DNA of 64,000 nt, taken from Diplonema papillatum. Lineage: Eukaryota > Euglenozoa > Diplonemea > Diplonemida > Diplonemidae. This document shows, one piece after another, positions 21,052 through 31,800 of the stretch (positions are counted from its first letter, which is position 1; each line of letters begins with the position of its first letter). A program made the translations under genes and the position numbers. The notes under the pieces were generated by a model. The model worked only from the letters and a program-made list of their open reading frames with translations. It searched no databases and was not told where the DNA came from. The stretch is from the NCBI GenBank assembly GCA_030068145.1, contig JAPJBO010000295.1, forward strand, positions 124,001 to 188,000, read 5' to 3'.

Positions 21052-21726
21052 ATGGTGAAGTAAGCGTTTACGTTTGTAGTCGTTTCGCTTCTTCCCTCTA
21101 CCTTCCGTCGAAATAAGCACTGGGCGGCGCCTCGACGATTTCTTCTTCAGTTCTGAGGAAAGTCTTCTCTTGTGATCCCCACACACACACACACACACAC
21201 ACCACACACTCCTCGTCCCTCATGCCCCTTTGCGCTTTCTCCCACCTTTCTGTTTCTCATGTACTTTTTTTCTTCCATCGTTACCTCGTTCGAATGTCCC
21301 TCCTCTCTCCCCCCGCATTTTACATCTCTCTCTCTCTCTCTTGAGACAAAGTTCCTTTTTCTTCTTCTTTTGTGTTTCCCGTTCACTTCATGCAGGCTCG
21401 ACCAGTATTAATCGCCTTAATTTCTTTGTTCGTGTCCCATCTACTTTTTCCGCTCTTTTTCTTTACCTTTTTCGGGGATGCTTCACGTTACGCCCCCTCG
21501 AAACACGAAGGCTGCCCTTAGGAGAGTTCTCCTGTGTCTTGGCACGCTGACCTGTAGCACTCTTTTATCTAAAGACCGCATGTGAAGTCCGTTTCCTTCG
21601 CACCGACGCGCAAGCAAATTCAAACAAGTCTCTGCAAAAGGAACGAAGCTGATTGCAGCCACGAGTCAGTCTCCGAGAGCAGTAGATGTCTCAGCATCTA
21701 AAAGCCGTCGTTGGTATCAGCTTCCT

Positions 21727-21772
21727 TTTAGAGTTACAGTTCGCTTGAGATTCCGGGGTTTTAGGGTCTCTT
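21727..21772 (-). repeat. Dispersed ~50-base repeat, inverted copy
   Basis: The reverse complement reads GAGACCCTAAAACCCC... then TCTCAAGCGAACTG and AACTCTAAAAG, nearly the same as the copy at 41420-41470. It lies just upstream of the gene starting at 22100. Confidence 0.6.
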
Positions 21773-22099
21773 TTCTGACAGTGCGTGCGAACGCAAGCTG
21801 CGACTTTGGTAAAATTAGTCGCGCAGCCATGAAATGGTTCTGGATGGTTGTTCGTGGAGCGACAGCGAATCCACAAAAGCCTTCGACGGCGCACTGAGGA
21901 AGCGCGTGCATCGAACTTCGGGAATGTGCGCCAAAGTTGCAACAAAAGGCAACCTGGTGGGAAGTGACGGATCCGTCGCTTACTCCATGCTTTCTTTCGA
22001 GATAGGTTGGCACGGTAGTGATGACCACAAAAACTCGTACAGGTGGGTGGGGGAAAGGCCTCTTGGTCAAAACGGGTGAACGGAGAGCAGGGTACTGGG

Positions 22100-23779
22100 A
22101 TGGACTCAGAGTCCTCGTCTGTCAAGGGCTTTTTGTCCGATGGTGACAGCGGCTCGACGCGCTCGCTTGAAGAGGAGCGAAACCCTCTGCAGGTCGAAGC
22201 TGAGGAGGTAGAAGAAGAAGAAGACGACGAGAGCGACGAAACCCGCTCACTCGAAGCCGCCCCGGCAGACATGCCAGATGCAGGCGCAGCACCTCCGGCG
22301 GTGGCGGTAAGGCGAAGTGAGCCAGTGACGAGCGTGCAGGGGCCATCGCATTCGTTCGTGTCAGAAACGGATGATGACGGGTTCATGGCAATGGCAACCC
22401 TGGGCGACGTGGAAGCTTTCGAACAAAGCTCCGCAGCCGGAGAGCCGCATGGGTTAATCAAAGCAACCGACCCGAAGCTTCTGTCAGACCCCGAAACGTT
22501 GTCAATTGAAAGAGACGCACTCGAAGGCATCGGCACGAACCAGCTACGACCTGAGCTCCGCTCCATCGAACGCACTGGCATGACACAACTACGAAACCAC
22601 GCTGAATCGCACGTGTACGCCAACTGGTTGAGGAAGGTCCTCGACGTGCACAGAGCGAGGCACATTAAAGTGTGCCTGGCGTCTCTTTACAAAGGTAAGC
22701 CCAGGGCCATGTACCTCTTCGACCGGTTACGGAGGCGGTACTGGGCAGCGTTCAAGGGCGCTCCTGAGAAGAAGCCCATTGATGCTTTGCCTCTGCTGTC
22801 AGGCACTGTAACGCTGGAAATTCTGCTGAACGCAGACGAAACGAGCTGCGTGGGCAAACCCCAACTGCCGGAGCAGGTGGCGACCTCGATGGGCAGAAGA
22901 GCCGCCGGAGTACTGGTCGACGCGGTGTCAGTCAAATTCACGAGCGAAACACTGCCTGCTGGGTGCGGGAACTTGAAGGACAAGCTGGTTATCATCGACG
23001 CGAAGGCGATTACCCTCATCTCGACGACGACGTCGGGTGCGAGTTACGGCGCCCTGACCGGCAACGTGCAGTTCCGCGTCGAATTGGTGCCGTTGCTGCT
23101 GGGGGGTGCCGTGGTCGGGACTGTGGGGTCCATCGTACTTCCGCAGTACGAGCTCAACCTGCCCATCTCAAGGCCGGTCCAAAAGGGCACCGCCCGGGTG
23201 CTCCTCGCTCAAAATGCTGCAGTGACCGTCACCTTCGGAGCCGAAGTGCCGGAGCGGGCGCGCGGCGTGGGGCAGGTGTGGGTGCTGCAGCTGCAGAAGG
23301 GACCCGACCGGGTGCATCGGCTCGAGTTCAGCCGCAGCCCGTACATCGAAGGCGCGCCGGGTCCCGCGGTCGACGCCCCCGCCCTGACGGGCGAGCAGGT
23401 CAACGACCTCAACCACAACCGCCGACTCGCGGGCGCCCCGGCTCGCAGCAAGAACTGGGCCGCCGTCAACGACAAGGAAAACGGCTTCCGGGTGCTCCTG
23501 CCGTTGCCGGAGGCCGGGTTCTGGTACCCGGAGGAGCTTTCGGACCTGGTCGGCGAACACGTCATCAGGGGGTACACCGTCACCGTCGACACGCAGCAGC
23601 ATGCGACCGACGTCGAAGAAGCGCGTGTCTACGTGGCTCTTTCTGAGGAGCGCGCTTCGTCTCTCATATCGCAGCAGGCGACCCTGCAGCTTCAGTACGA
23701 GGGCAAAACCTTCGCAGTGCGTCTCCGCACCAAGTTCAGCAAGCACCACAAAAAGAATGCCAAGGAGCTTTTCCTCAAG
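22100..23779 (+). CDS. Unrecognised acidic protein, exon 1
   Basis: I do not recognise the family. Exon 1 encodes 560 residues: an acidic, Ser/Glu-rich head (about 1-85, with a run of Glu/Asp), a linker with SERD-type helices, then a folded part of about 370 residues (from NHAESHVYANWLRKVLDVHRARHIKV to HHKKNAKELFLK). That part alternates hydrophobic strands with short polar loops. ATG 22100 (MDSESSSVKGF) is preferred; the frame is open upstream to 22043 without another ATG. The exon end at AAG|GTCTGC (23779/23780) is inferred because the next exon continues a helix in phase 0. The donor GTCTGC resembles that of the kinesin intron. Confidence 0.65.
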
Positions 23780-24158
23780 GTCTGCCAAGCTTGTCTTAAC
23801 TGTTTGGCTGGTTGCAAGTTTTAGCCGATTTGAATTGTGTTAACAATGCGTTGTTGGTACTAAAATTAGTAGTCGGCAGCGTACTACATGAAACTTACCA
23901 AAGCAGGTGAGTTCCGCGAAGCAGAGCCCTGCCTGAAGTTTTGCCCATTCCAGTACAGTGGCCACATTTGTGTTTCGTTTTTAGTCTCCCGATGATGGGC
24001 AAAAGATTAGTTGCTCGAAAGCACTTCCCTGACCTCAGCTCCCGTACAAGCCGGGTTATCGCAACTCATGTCAGGTCCTTTTCCAAGGAGCCTGTTCGTA
24101 GGACAGTCAAAACAGGAATTTGCGAGGTGCTCAAATACGATTCACCCACCTCCCACAG

Positions 24159-24368
24159 ATTGCGCGTGCAATTGAAGTACTGATGCTGTTCAGGCGGGCC
24201 GGCGTCCATCCCGCTGACGGCACGTTCGCCTTCAGTGAAGGCGATCTTTACCACGACGATACGGACCGCGCCGCGAAGCAGCCTCCCCCGAAGGCGAGCA
24301 GCAGCAAGAAGCGGAAGGCTCCGTCCCCGTCGAAAGTACCCGAAACCAAGAAGAAGCCTCGCCAATAA
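24159..24368 (+). CDS. Unrecognised acidic protein, exon 2 (basic tail)
   Basis: Follows the acceptor CTCCCACAG and continues in phase 0 as IARAIEVLMLFRRAGVHPADGTF, extending the ...KELFLK helix of exon 1. It ends in a Lys/Pro/Ser-rich tail with SSKKRKAPSPSK, a likely nuclear localisation signal, and a stop at 24366-24368. The whole product would be 629 residues, acidic at one end and basic at the other, and I infer a nuclear location. The 379-base intron has a pyrimidine-rich 3' end. Confidence 0.6.
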   Translation: MARAIEVLMLFRRAGVHPADGTFAFSEGDLYHDDTDRAAKQPPPKASSSKKRKAPSPSKVPETKKKPRQ

Positions 24369-25743
24369 GACCCGGGGTGAGCGTGCTGACGTGTCCAACA
24401 AGGCCACTGCCAGCACAAAGTGTCTAGCTCGCCAGGGTTTCGTGGGTCTGGCGTTATGCCTCGCGGAAGCGTTATCCAGATCGGGCAGTGTTCACGGGAG
24501 TCAAAATGTGCGAGGCCCCTCCGTGGGCATCATTCACGAGTCCATTCGGCATCGCATGACTGCTGCCCCTTACCGTCTGCAACGCCGTCGCCGCTGATCG
24601 CGTTCATGACCGCTCGCGTGTGTACACGAAACTAAGTTCAAATGTCCAAAGGTCGTTCCCGGAACCTCACACACCATTTCCGTGTGAACGCGGACCGCAT
24701 GTATCCACTACATCGTCATACCTGTAACTGCGTCGTTGTGCAGAATTGAAGGGTCGCCTCGCGGCTCGAACTCGCGGGGAGTGTGTCTACAGACTAGTTA
24801 GCGGGCGGTTCGCCATAACCGGCTGCACCTTGGTGTCCTCGTGCCCTGCCTTCGCGCCATTTGCGAAAAGTCTTGCGTTTTTCGCAATTGCGGCAATTCT
24901 GAGCGTCAGAAAAAAGCCGAAGTGGGTCCGACGATCCCGTAGCTTGGTAGCGTGGTATAGCTTGCTTGAAGAAGTTGCCAAGAGCGCTCCTTCAGGTGGA
25001 ATCATCGGTCAGGAGCGGACCTCTCTTCATGCAACTGTGGGCTTCGTGCGCGTGCTCGCTTTGAGGCCCCCAACCCCAAACAAAGGCTTTGTGAATTGAT
25101 TGACTGCTTACCTGCTCAGAAGCCCGAAGGCCCACTCTTCCCGACATAGTAAGGGAACGAAAATCACCCGAGAAAGACGGAACTCTGCCCTTCGACTCTC
25201 AATCGTATCATTTCTCGATGTGTCACTCCCCTGCAGCCGCCTCTCGGCGGAAAGAAAAAGAACGTCAAAGAAAGCCAAAGAAAATAGGACATGGTCGAAG
25301 AAGCGAAACATCACAGAGGACATGAGCGCACATGAACGCGATTCCATTTTATTTTTCCCCTCTCAATCTTCTGAGTTGAGCCGCAGGACTGGGTTAGGCT
25401 GAAAGTCGCTCGTAGAATATGTTGTTTACTCAACTGGTAGAGAGCGGCGCACTTCCTGAAGCACATCTCCCTTTGGGTGTGGGCTTGACACCACAAGCCT
25501 CGCACACGTAGAAGATGCTGTGTCTGACATGAGCCTGCGTCAGGCCAATGGGAGCAAGGACACTGTCCGAAGGCGTCGCCCCAGCTTACCCTCGCTGAGA
25601 TCACTGACGATGCCGTGGGCCACCTCCTCAGCTTTTTCCTATCCTGTTCGTTCCGAGCAAAACTTTTCAGGCCGCGTTGCAGTCCGTAAACAATGCACGA
25701 CGCAGGACGTGGGTGGACGGGGGGAGCGACAGGAAGCTGATCG
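24369..25743. other. Stretch without a recognisable gene
   Basis: Short frames only. A segment near 25425-25445 (ACTCAACTGGTAGAGAG) looks like a tRNA D-arm, but no acceptor, anticodon or T-arm fits around it. Confidence 0.5.
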
Positions 25744-26376
25744 ATGCCCGATGATGATATCGACTGCGTTTCAGAGGAGATCGCGCGGCACAAGCAAGCC
25801 ATCAACGAGTTGAGAAAAAGGGAGAAGAAGATGCTGCGCGAAAAGAAGCTTGCAAACACAGCCCCAAGACGAACGACCCCCAAAACCACTGAAACGGTCA
25901 CCAGCGGCGCGACCACAGCGCGCTCCTTGAATGAGGTCGAAGGCGTCATTCACGCAGCGCTGACGGACTGGAAGCACAACCGTTCGGCTGAAGAAGAAGA
26001 TGATGCAGTGCTGAGTTACATTGTGAACACGATGCTCGGCTCTGGGGATTTGCACCATGCTTTAGGCGAGAGCCCCGTGTCGCATGCGAAGGCAACTAAA
26101 ATCGCGCAACGGCTGCTGGCGTACTACAAGGAGCACAGCAGCGACGTCGAGGCAGCGGCGCTGCTCGAGATCTTAGCGCAAGAAGGCCTGGCCCAGCACA
26201 TCCTCTCACCTTCCAGGTCGCCAAAGCGGCCTCGGTGCAGCATTTGGGATGAAGATCCGTTTGCGTGGTGGCACGTCCGCCCCGATTACAGAAGCAACCC
26301 GCAATCCATCCGGTCGCGCCTGCATGAACTGACACACAGATGCGAGGAGCTGAGCGCCATGTTAGTAGTTGTGTAG
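25744..26376 (+). CDS. Small unrecognised coiled-coil protein
   Basis: A 210-residue open frame from ATG (MPDDDIDCVSEEIARHKQAINELRKREKKMLREKK). The first 40 residues form a strongly charged helix likely to be a coiled coil. A Thr-rich linker follows, then an alpha-helical middle (EVEGVIHAALTDWK, LSYIVNTMLGSG, ATKIAQRLLAYYKEH, AALLEILAQEG) and a last helix after a Ser/Pro/Arg-rich link. I do not recognise a family. It could be a complete small gene or a 5' exon of the large gene at 27.4 kb; the intervening kilobase shows no exon I can defend. Confidence 0.45.
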   Translation: MPDDDIDCVSEEIARHKQAINELRKREKKMLREKKLANTAPRRTTPKTTETVTSGATTARSLNEVEGVIHAALTDWKHNRSAEEEDDAVLSYIVNTMLGSGDLHHALGESPVSHAKATKIAQRLLAYYKEHSSDVEAAALLEILAQEGLAQHILSPSRSPKRPRCSIWDEDPFAWWHVRPDYRSNPQSIRSRLHELTHRCEELSAMLVVV

Positions 26377-27378
26377 TCATGGCCTTTGTACTTTGCGTTG
26401 AACCCAGCTGCAATTCCTGAAAAGGAACCCCCATCGAAGACCAGAAAATCCATGCATAAATGCCTCTTCTGGGACATCTCTTTTGAGGCTAATGGAAGGG
26501 TTCATTTTCGGGGATCTCAACTTTGGATGGATCTCGTAAAAGGGCAACACAGTCTCGGTGGTGGTGGCGCTCTTAGGCGATGATCCAGGCAGCTGCTTCC
26601 CGGCTCTCTGTCGAAGGCCCGCCGAAGGGGACTCACAACCGCGTAGTCTCGCCCGCGTCAGGCAATGATGCAAAATGAAGAAGGCCAATGCTTTCTGACA
26701 AGCGCGACAATTGGTTCTCCGGGTGGACTGTATTCTAGACTAAATGTATTGTGCGAGCTGTCGTCTTGCTGAGCAACGCTTCTTTCAGTGTACGGAAATT
26801 ATAAAATGAGAAGCAAAAAAGCAAGATACCGACTGTTGATTCGACTTCCTTCTTTTTTGGACAGCGTCAGGAGACCGCCGCGGGCAGTGGACGCGTTCTC
26901 GTGGCGAGTTGAGTGACTCAGTCATCCGGTTTGCGGAACTGCCGTTGTGCCACCATAGGGTGCATCCTGCGCCACTCAGGGCGCACTCGTCCCTGCCTGG
27001 AAGTGGATGGCAACAGACCAATATGTTGCCACAGGTGCCTTTTTCACCGGTGCGATTGCTGAACCTCTTGGCTTGGACCAAAGGCCGCGGTGGAAGCACA
27101 TCCTGCAGAATCAAAACCGAGGCCAGGTCCCGTTGTGCGGTCGGGCAGATCCAAACCGCATAGGCTTCTTCTCGTTGGCGGACCCATCCTCGGAACGGAT
27201 GGCTAACGGCCATCGCTTCCTTGCAACCCAAGAGCAACTTGCAGGAAAGATATCTTGTAGGTGGCTCCACAGAGCCGAGTCACCACCAACGGAAGTGCGC
27301 AGCTTGATGTGATTTTCCCACACAACAGACTTGGTGGCCGAAGAGGAAAACGCACACCACCTCCCCCTTCCCTCGTTC
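26377..27378. other. Stretch without a recognisable gene
   Basis: About 1 kb before the SLOG-SLATT gene. Frames on both strands are short and unrelated to known domains. It should contain the promoter of the following gene. Confidence 0.4.
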
Positions 27379-28527
27379 ATGGGTCAAGCGAAGTCGAACC
27401 CAGTTTACGATGACGACGACATGGAGGAACTGCTGCCATCGGGCCGCAGGCAGCCTGAACTGGTCATCGTTAACGAGGGTACATCGGCGTACAACATCCT
27501 GCGAAGGGTGAATGTAATCCGACAACGCGGAAGACTCCGGGGAGACCTAGTGGAGTGCACTGCCAGCGGGTGGCGGTACATGAACAGCACCAAACCGGTG
27601 CCACTGGGCGAGAATTCAGCGCTCGTGGTGCCAGCTACAGATGCGCACGACGTGCAGCCGGGCACTGTGATCCGTGTGATAGGCTCGGTGTCCTTCGCGC
27701 AATTCGTCACCAGCAAAGAGAAGAAGCTGAAAATGGAAAAACGGCGGATCTTCGACGAGTTCCGCAATGTGTCTGGCATCAAAGAGTTGCTGCCTATAAC
27801 AATGCCGCAAGTTGACCGGAGCACAATGCGTGCCACGTCGATGGGCGGGGGACGGGCCGGCTGGGAACAAGAAGCCTTTTCAGGCTACGAAGTCTTTGAG
27901 GACACAGACGACTCCGACGATGAAATAGCCCCCGATGAAGTGCCCCCGCCTGTTAAGGACGTGGAACAATACCGTGCCTGGCAGGCCGGCCTCAAACGGC
28001 ATCAAGTAGCTCGTTTTCTGAAGCAATACCTCCACCGATCAATCCCAGCAGCAGCGACGTCTATGGGCGCCGTCGTACTGGTGACGAACACCGTCGTCAA
28101 CACACCAGCTGGGGTCGTTGTTGGTGATATTGCTCGTGCCTTGAACAAAGGCATGTTTGCTGTCAGATCACGCGCCCCGGAAGAAATTGTGCTGCAGTCC
28201 GTGCAGCAGCGAAACGAAGGCCACATCGCCGAACCGACGCTGGTTTGTGTACACACGTGGGAGACTGCGGTATGCCGTATTGGAGTACTGGATCGCTACG
28301 TGTCAATCCGGTTGGAGACACCCCGGACCTGGATGAGTATCTTGCGGTTCGTTGAAGCCGTGGCCGATGAAAGCAAAGCGCCTGTGTATCATCAGACCTC
28401 TGGATCAGTTTCTCTGCGCGAAATAATAAGCGAGGAGCAGAACAACCCCAGAAGAAAGTCAAGACAAGAAAGCAAAACAACTCAAGCGACAATCAAGAAT
28501 CACAGAGTAGCGAAATGGAGAAGGTGA
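27379..28527 (+). CDS. SLOG-SLATT giant protein, 5' exon (N-terminal half of SLOG/LSDAT domain)
   Basis: The ATG at 27379 opens MGQAKSNPVYDDDD; Gly2 and Ser6 make a plausible N-myristoylation signal. The frame runs to 28527. After an unrecognised N-terminal part and an acidic linker (SGYEVFEDTDDSDDE), residues coded at about 27990-28290 align by eye with the first half of the TRPM-type SLOG/LSDAT fold. FLKQYLHRSIPAAATSMGAVVLVTNTV corresponds to the TRPM helix and GAWIITGG strand, and LVCVHTWETAVCRIGVL to its IGVATWGTVHRREGL. The second half of the fold lies in the next exon, which argues that both belong to one gene. The donor is not resolved: candidates are GTGTAT at 28384, GTTTCT at 28408 and GTGAGA at 28525, so the true coding end may precede 28527. 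Confidence 0.6.
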   Translation: MGQAKSNPVYDDDDMEELLPSGRRQPELVIVNEGTSAYNILRRVNVIRQRGRLRGDLVECTASGWRYMNSTKPVPLGENSALVVPATDAHDVQPGTVIRVIGSVSFAQFVTSKEKKLKMEKRRIFDEFRNVSGIKELLPITMPQVDRSTMRATSMGGGRAGWEQEAFSGYEVFEDTDDSDDEIAPDEVPPPVKDVEQYRAWQAGLKRHQVARFLKQYLHRSIPAAATSMGAVVLVTNTVVNTPAGVVVGDIARALNKGMFAVRSRAPEEIVLQSVQQRNEGHIAEPTLVCVHTWETAVCRIGVLDRYVSIRLETPRTWMSILRFVEAVADESKAPVYHQTSGSVSLREIISEEQNNPRRKSRQESKTTQATIKNHRVAKWRR

Positions 28528-28762
28528 GATGTCAACCACGTACAATCGAGCAATCGTAGATCCCAGAAACTAGAAACAGAACGTTCAGACTGTCCTGATT
28601 CTGAGAGATGTGTCGAATCAGCGCTGGCAGTCCTGCGTCTACTCTCTTTTTTATAACCAGTTTTCTCCGTAACGTAAAGGTAGGAGTGGTCTTCGGCAAT
28701 TAACAGTAGAACTGGGGTTTTTGCACTTAGGCATGCACCAATCTGGCTTTCTCTCTTTTTAG

Positions 28763-28769
28763 TACTAAC
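28763..28769 (+). other. Candidate intron branch point TACTAAC
   Basis: A perfect match to the consensus branch-point heptamer, just after a T-rich run and 35 bases before a GTGCAG acceptor (exon start 28804, phase 0). A further acceptor candidate is ATCAG at 28887. It supports an intron between the two large open frames. Confidence 0.45.
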
Positions 28770-28803
28770 AATCTTGCGGGTTGCCCTTCAATGTATTGTG
28801 CAG

Positions 28804-31800
28804 TCAAGCAAGAGAAAGCACGTATTTATCGGAGCTACGCAATATGTCGCTCTTGTTTCCTTACAACCGTCACACACCCCTGATCAGGAAGAAGGCGCGA
28901 TGCCGGTTCAGCAAGCCGTGGGGGCGGTGCCCGAGTTACTGCCGGAGTTCGACGGGCACGTGCTCCTGACCACAGAGAGGGACGAGGCTGTTGAGCCGGC
29001 CGGGCATTCGGCCGTTGTCGAATGCTGCGCAAATTTGATGCGAACACTGTCCGAGGGCAACGACGCCGGCAGCAGTAAGAAACAGCTGCCAAACCGCAAA
29101 AAGTGTTCCGGATTAGCATTCATCCTCATGGGAGGCACCCACACCGCCGTGGAGGAGGTTCAACAAGCAGCGGAGGCAGGGTGGCCGATTTTAGTCCTCG
29201 AAGGCAGCGGTGGCTACGCGGACACCATCTGCAAGACCATTAAAAGGGTGGAAGAAGTGGCCGGCTCGCAGTCTTTGGACGATTACCGAAACTGCCTGGG
29301 CACCGTTTCCCCAAGAACTTCGAGTGTCATCAACTCCGGCTGCGTGACCATCGTGCGCAAAGGAACCAGCACTGAAGAGTTTCACAAAATTATTGAGCAG
29401 TCAGCGACGTACGACCAGACGCTCTACAACGCGTGGGCCAAGTACGCGACTTGGGAAGAGAACAGCCAATACTGCCGCGCTCTGTTCATCCAGCTACAGA
29501 TCCTGGTCCTCGCTTTGGGGATCATGGCCATAGGACTCTCGATTTTCCAGACATTTCTTCAGCTGCAGTACCCGGGGGAGACCGGCATTAACAAGACGGG
29601 CGCCCATAGTGCGCACTCGTCAATCATTGGCCAGATCTACACGTGGATAGGCCTCGTCGTCGTCATTCTGCCGGTTGGCCTCTCGCTTGTGGAAGCTATC
29701 GAAAATAAACTAAACGCAGGCGGCCGGTGGGTAGCCCTTCGTGCTGCGTCTGAGACACTGCTCCGTGAGATTTATCTTTACCGAACTCAAACGCTAGCTT
29801 ATTCAAATGCGGCTGTGCGAGCGAGCCAGGAGAAGGCGATGCACAGTGCCATTGATCACTGCAGTGTACAGGACGAAGATGAGCAGGAAAGCTTGCCAGA
29901 GGATCATCCTGACGGCACCGTTGATCGCAAAATTGAGGAGAATCTAAGCAAAGCGGACTGCAAGCCGTTCAAGTCACGGCAGGAGCGCCTCGGACACTGG
30001 GTCGAGATTCTCATAGGTGACCTGCAAGACAGCGACTGCGGCAAAAACTCGTTGCAAGACTACGCAGGCCCGCTCCCGCCCCATCACATCTTGCTGAACA
30101 ACGACAACGGTTGGGCAGACCTGACTCCCGAGGAATACGTGGCATACCGCCTGCAACCTCTAATTGCTCGGTACGAGCGGGCCGCAAAGCACTACGAAAC
30201 GTACGTGGAGACGTTCACTATCTTCAACTACCTTCTCGGTGCTTTGGGTACCCTTTTGGCTGCGCTGTCGTCGATGCCCCCAGTCGAGGAGTACAACCTG
30301 CAGGCTTGGGTCGCCCTGACCACTGGCGTTAGCAATGCATTAACGCGGTACATGGACTACGCACGGATGGACTTCTTGCAGAAGAAATCGAACAAGATGC
30401 GAATGGAACTCCAAGATGTGCAGTCGTGGTGGGACAGCCGGAAGGGAAGCGAAGCAGGAACGCAGCACGTGAGGAACGGCCTCGTGACACAGGTGGAGTC
30501 TTTAGTGACGGGCGAGTTGATCGAGTGGTCAGGGCAGATGAAAAAGGCGATGGACAAATCGAAAAAGGATCGTACCCCGAACGAAGACACGGCGGACGGC
30601 TCGAAGCAAGACGCAAAGACTGAGGAACAAGATCAAATCAATCAACTGAAGGAGCTTGGCCTTGCTGACATCAACGCCGACGGTCTGAAGATAGCTTTGG
30701 AAAACCCAAACGGTGCAGAAGCCGCCCGCATATTCGACTCGATGACCCGCCTTGCAAGCCACATTGAGAAGAATACGGGACTCGAAGCCGACCTGGTGCT
30801 GGAGCACGACCTCATAAAGGAGCAAAAAATGAAGCTGGACGCGTTGAAACACGTCGTAGAACAGTACCTCGACGACGCTGGGAACCTGCTGGACGTTAAC
30901 CTTGGCGGCATTGTCATGACAGACTTCGTCCCTGCTGACCTGGCGGCGCGCCTGAAGGTCGCTAAAGACCGGCGAAAGATGTTTCGCGACATCGACAACT
31001 ACAACCCGAGCCTTCTTTCCCGCGCCGACTGTGTTAATATCCTGGCTGCCGGGGGCCACGGCATGTTGCAAACCGTGCAAGCCCTGCCGCAAAGGCAGAT
31101 GCTCGAAACGCTGAAGGCAGCGTTCGTTGATCAGCTGCACGAAGAGTTGATCGCCGGGTTAAAAAACTTCAAAATCTGCATCTACGATCTCATTCCGCGC
31201 GATGAGATGTTGATTGAGTTGCTCTTCGAGCTCAGAGACATTGGCCACGTGGAGTGGAGGGAGATGCTGAGCTCAGACATATTGAGTCTGATCAAAAACG
31301 AAGAAATCCACGGACGGATGCAAGAGCTGAACGAGGTTGCTCTGCGTGGGCTGCTGAAGCGAGCGGACAAGTTGTTCAAGAGCAAGACTGCGCAGATGTT
31401 TCAAGCTGTCATCGAAAAAATTGGCCGCCTCGACGCGGAGGAGCTGTTCTCCAATCAAGCGTCCAAAGCGGAAGTCTTTGATGCGCTTGACAGCTTGCAG
31501 AACCTCCACTTGGCCTTCATGAAGAAGGACCAGCTCCTCGCGGCACTGCCCGCTTCTGTCCGTTCTCTTCCCCACCTGCGAAACAAGCCGCAGGCTCAGA
31601 TTGTGGAGTACATTACTACGATTCGAAACGGGTTCAGCGCGTCGCGTATTTTCAACGCGTTCAAAGTCGACTTCGAGCGGTCCCTAACCCAGAATAACAC
31701 CGGGAAGAGCGTCCTCACCACAGTCCTGAGAAACAAGCGGCTATGCGACAGGTTCGTTTTTGCGGTGAAGTCGGTTTCGCAGGTGGAAATCAATCGCTGC

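Larger units (their letters stand above)
19670..22099. other. 2.4-kb stretch without a recognisable gene
   Basis: Pyrimidine-rich with many short frames on the plus strand (Phe/Ser/Leu-rich, typical of T/C-rich non-coding DNA). It contains a perfect 12-bp stem-loop (21012-21051), short AC and TC simple repeats (about 21180-21205 and 21328-21345) and one dispersed repeat copy (21727-21772). An in-frame segment just upstream of 22100 could be part of a leader exon of the next gene. Confidence 0.5.

Noticed and set aside
21691-22665. Minus-strand frame of 324 codons over the 5' end of the gene at 22.1 kb
   Set aside because: Ser-rich complement of an acidic coding region, without a domain. The plus-strand frame continues into a coherent second exon.
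25420-25500. tRNA-like D-arm, ACTCAACTGGTAGAGAG
   Set aside because: No matching acceptor stem, anticodon arm or T-arm could be drawn around it.
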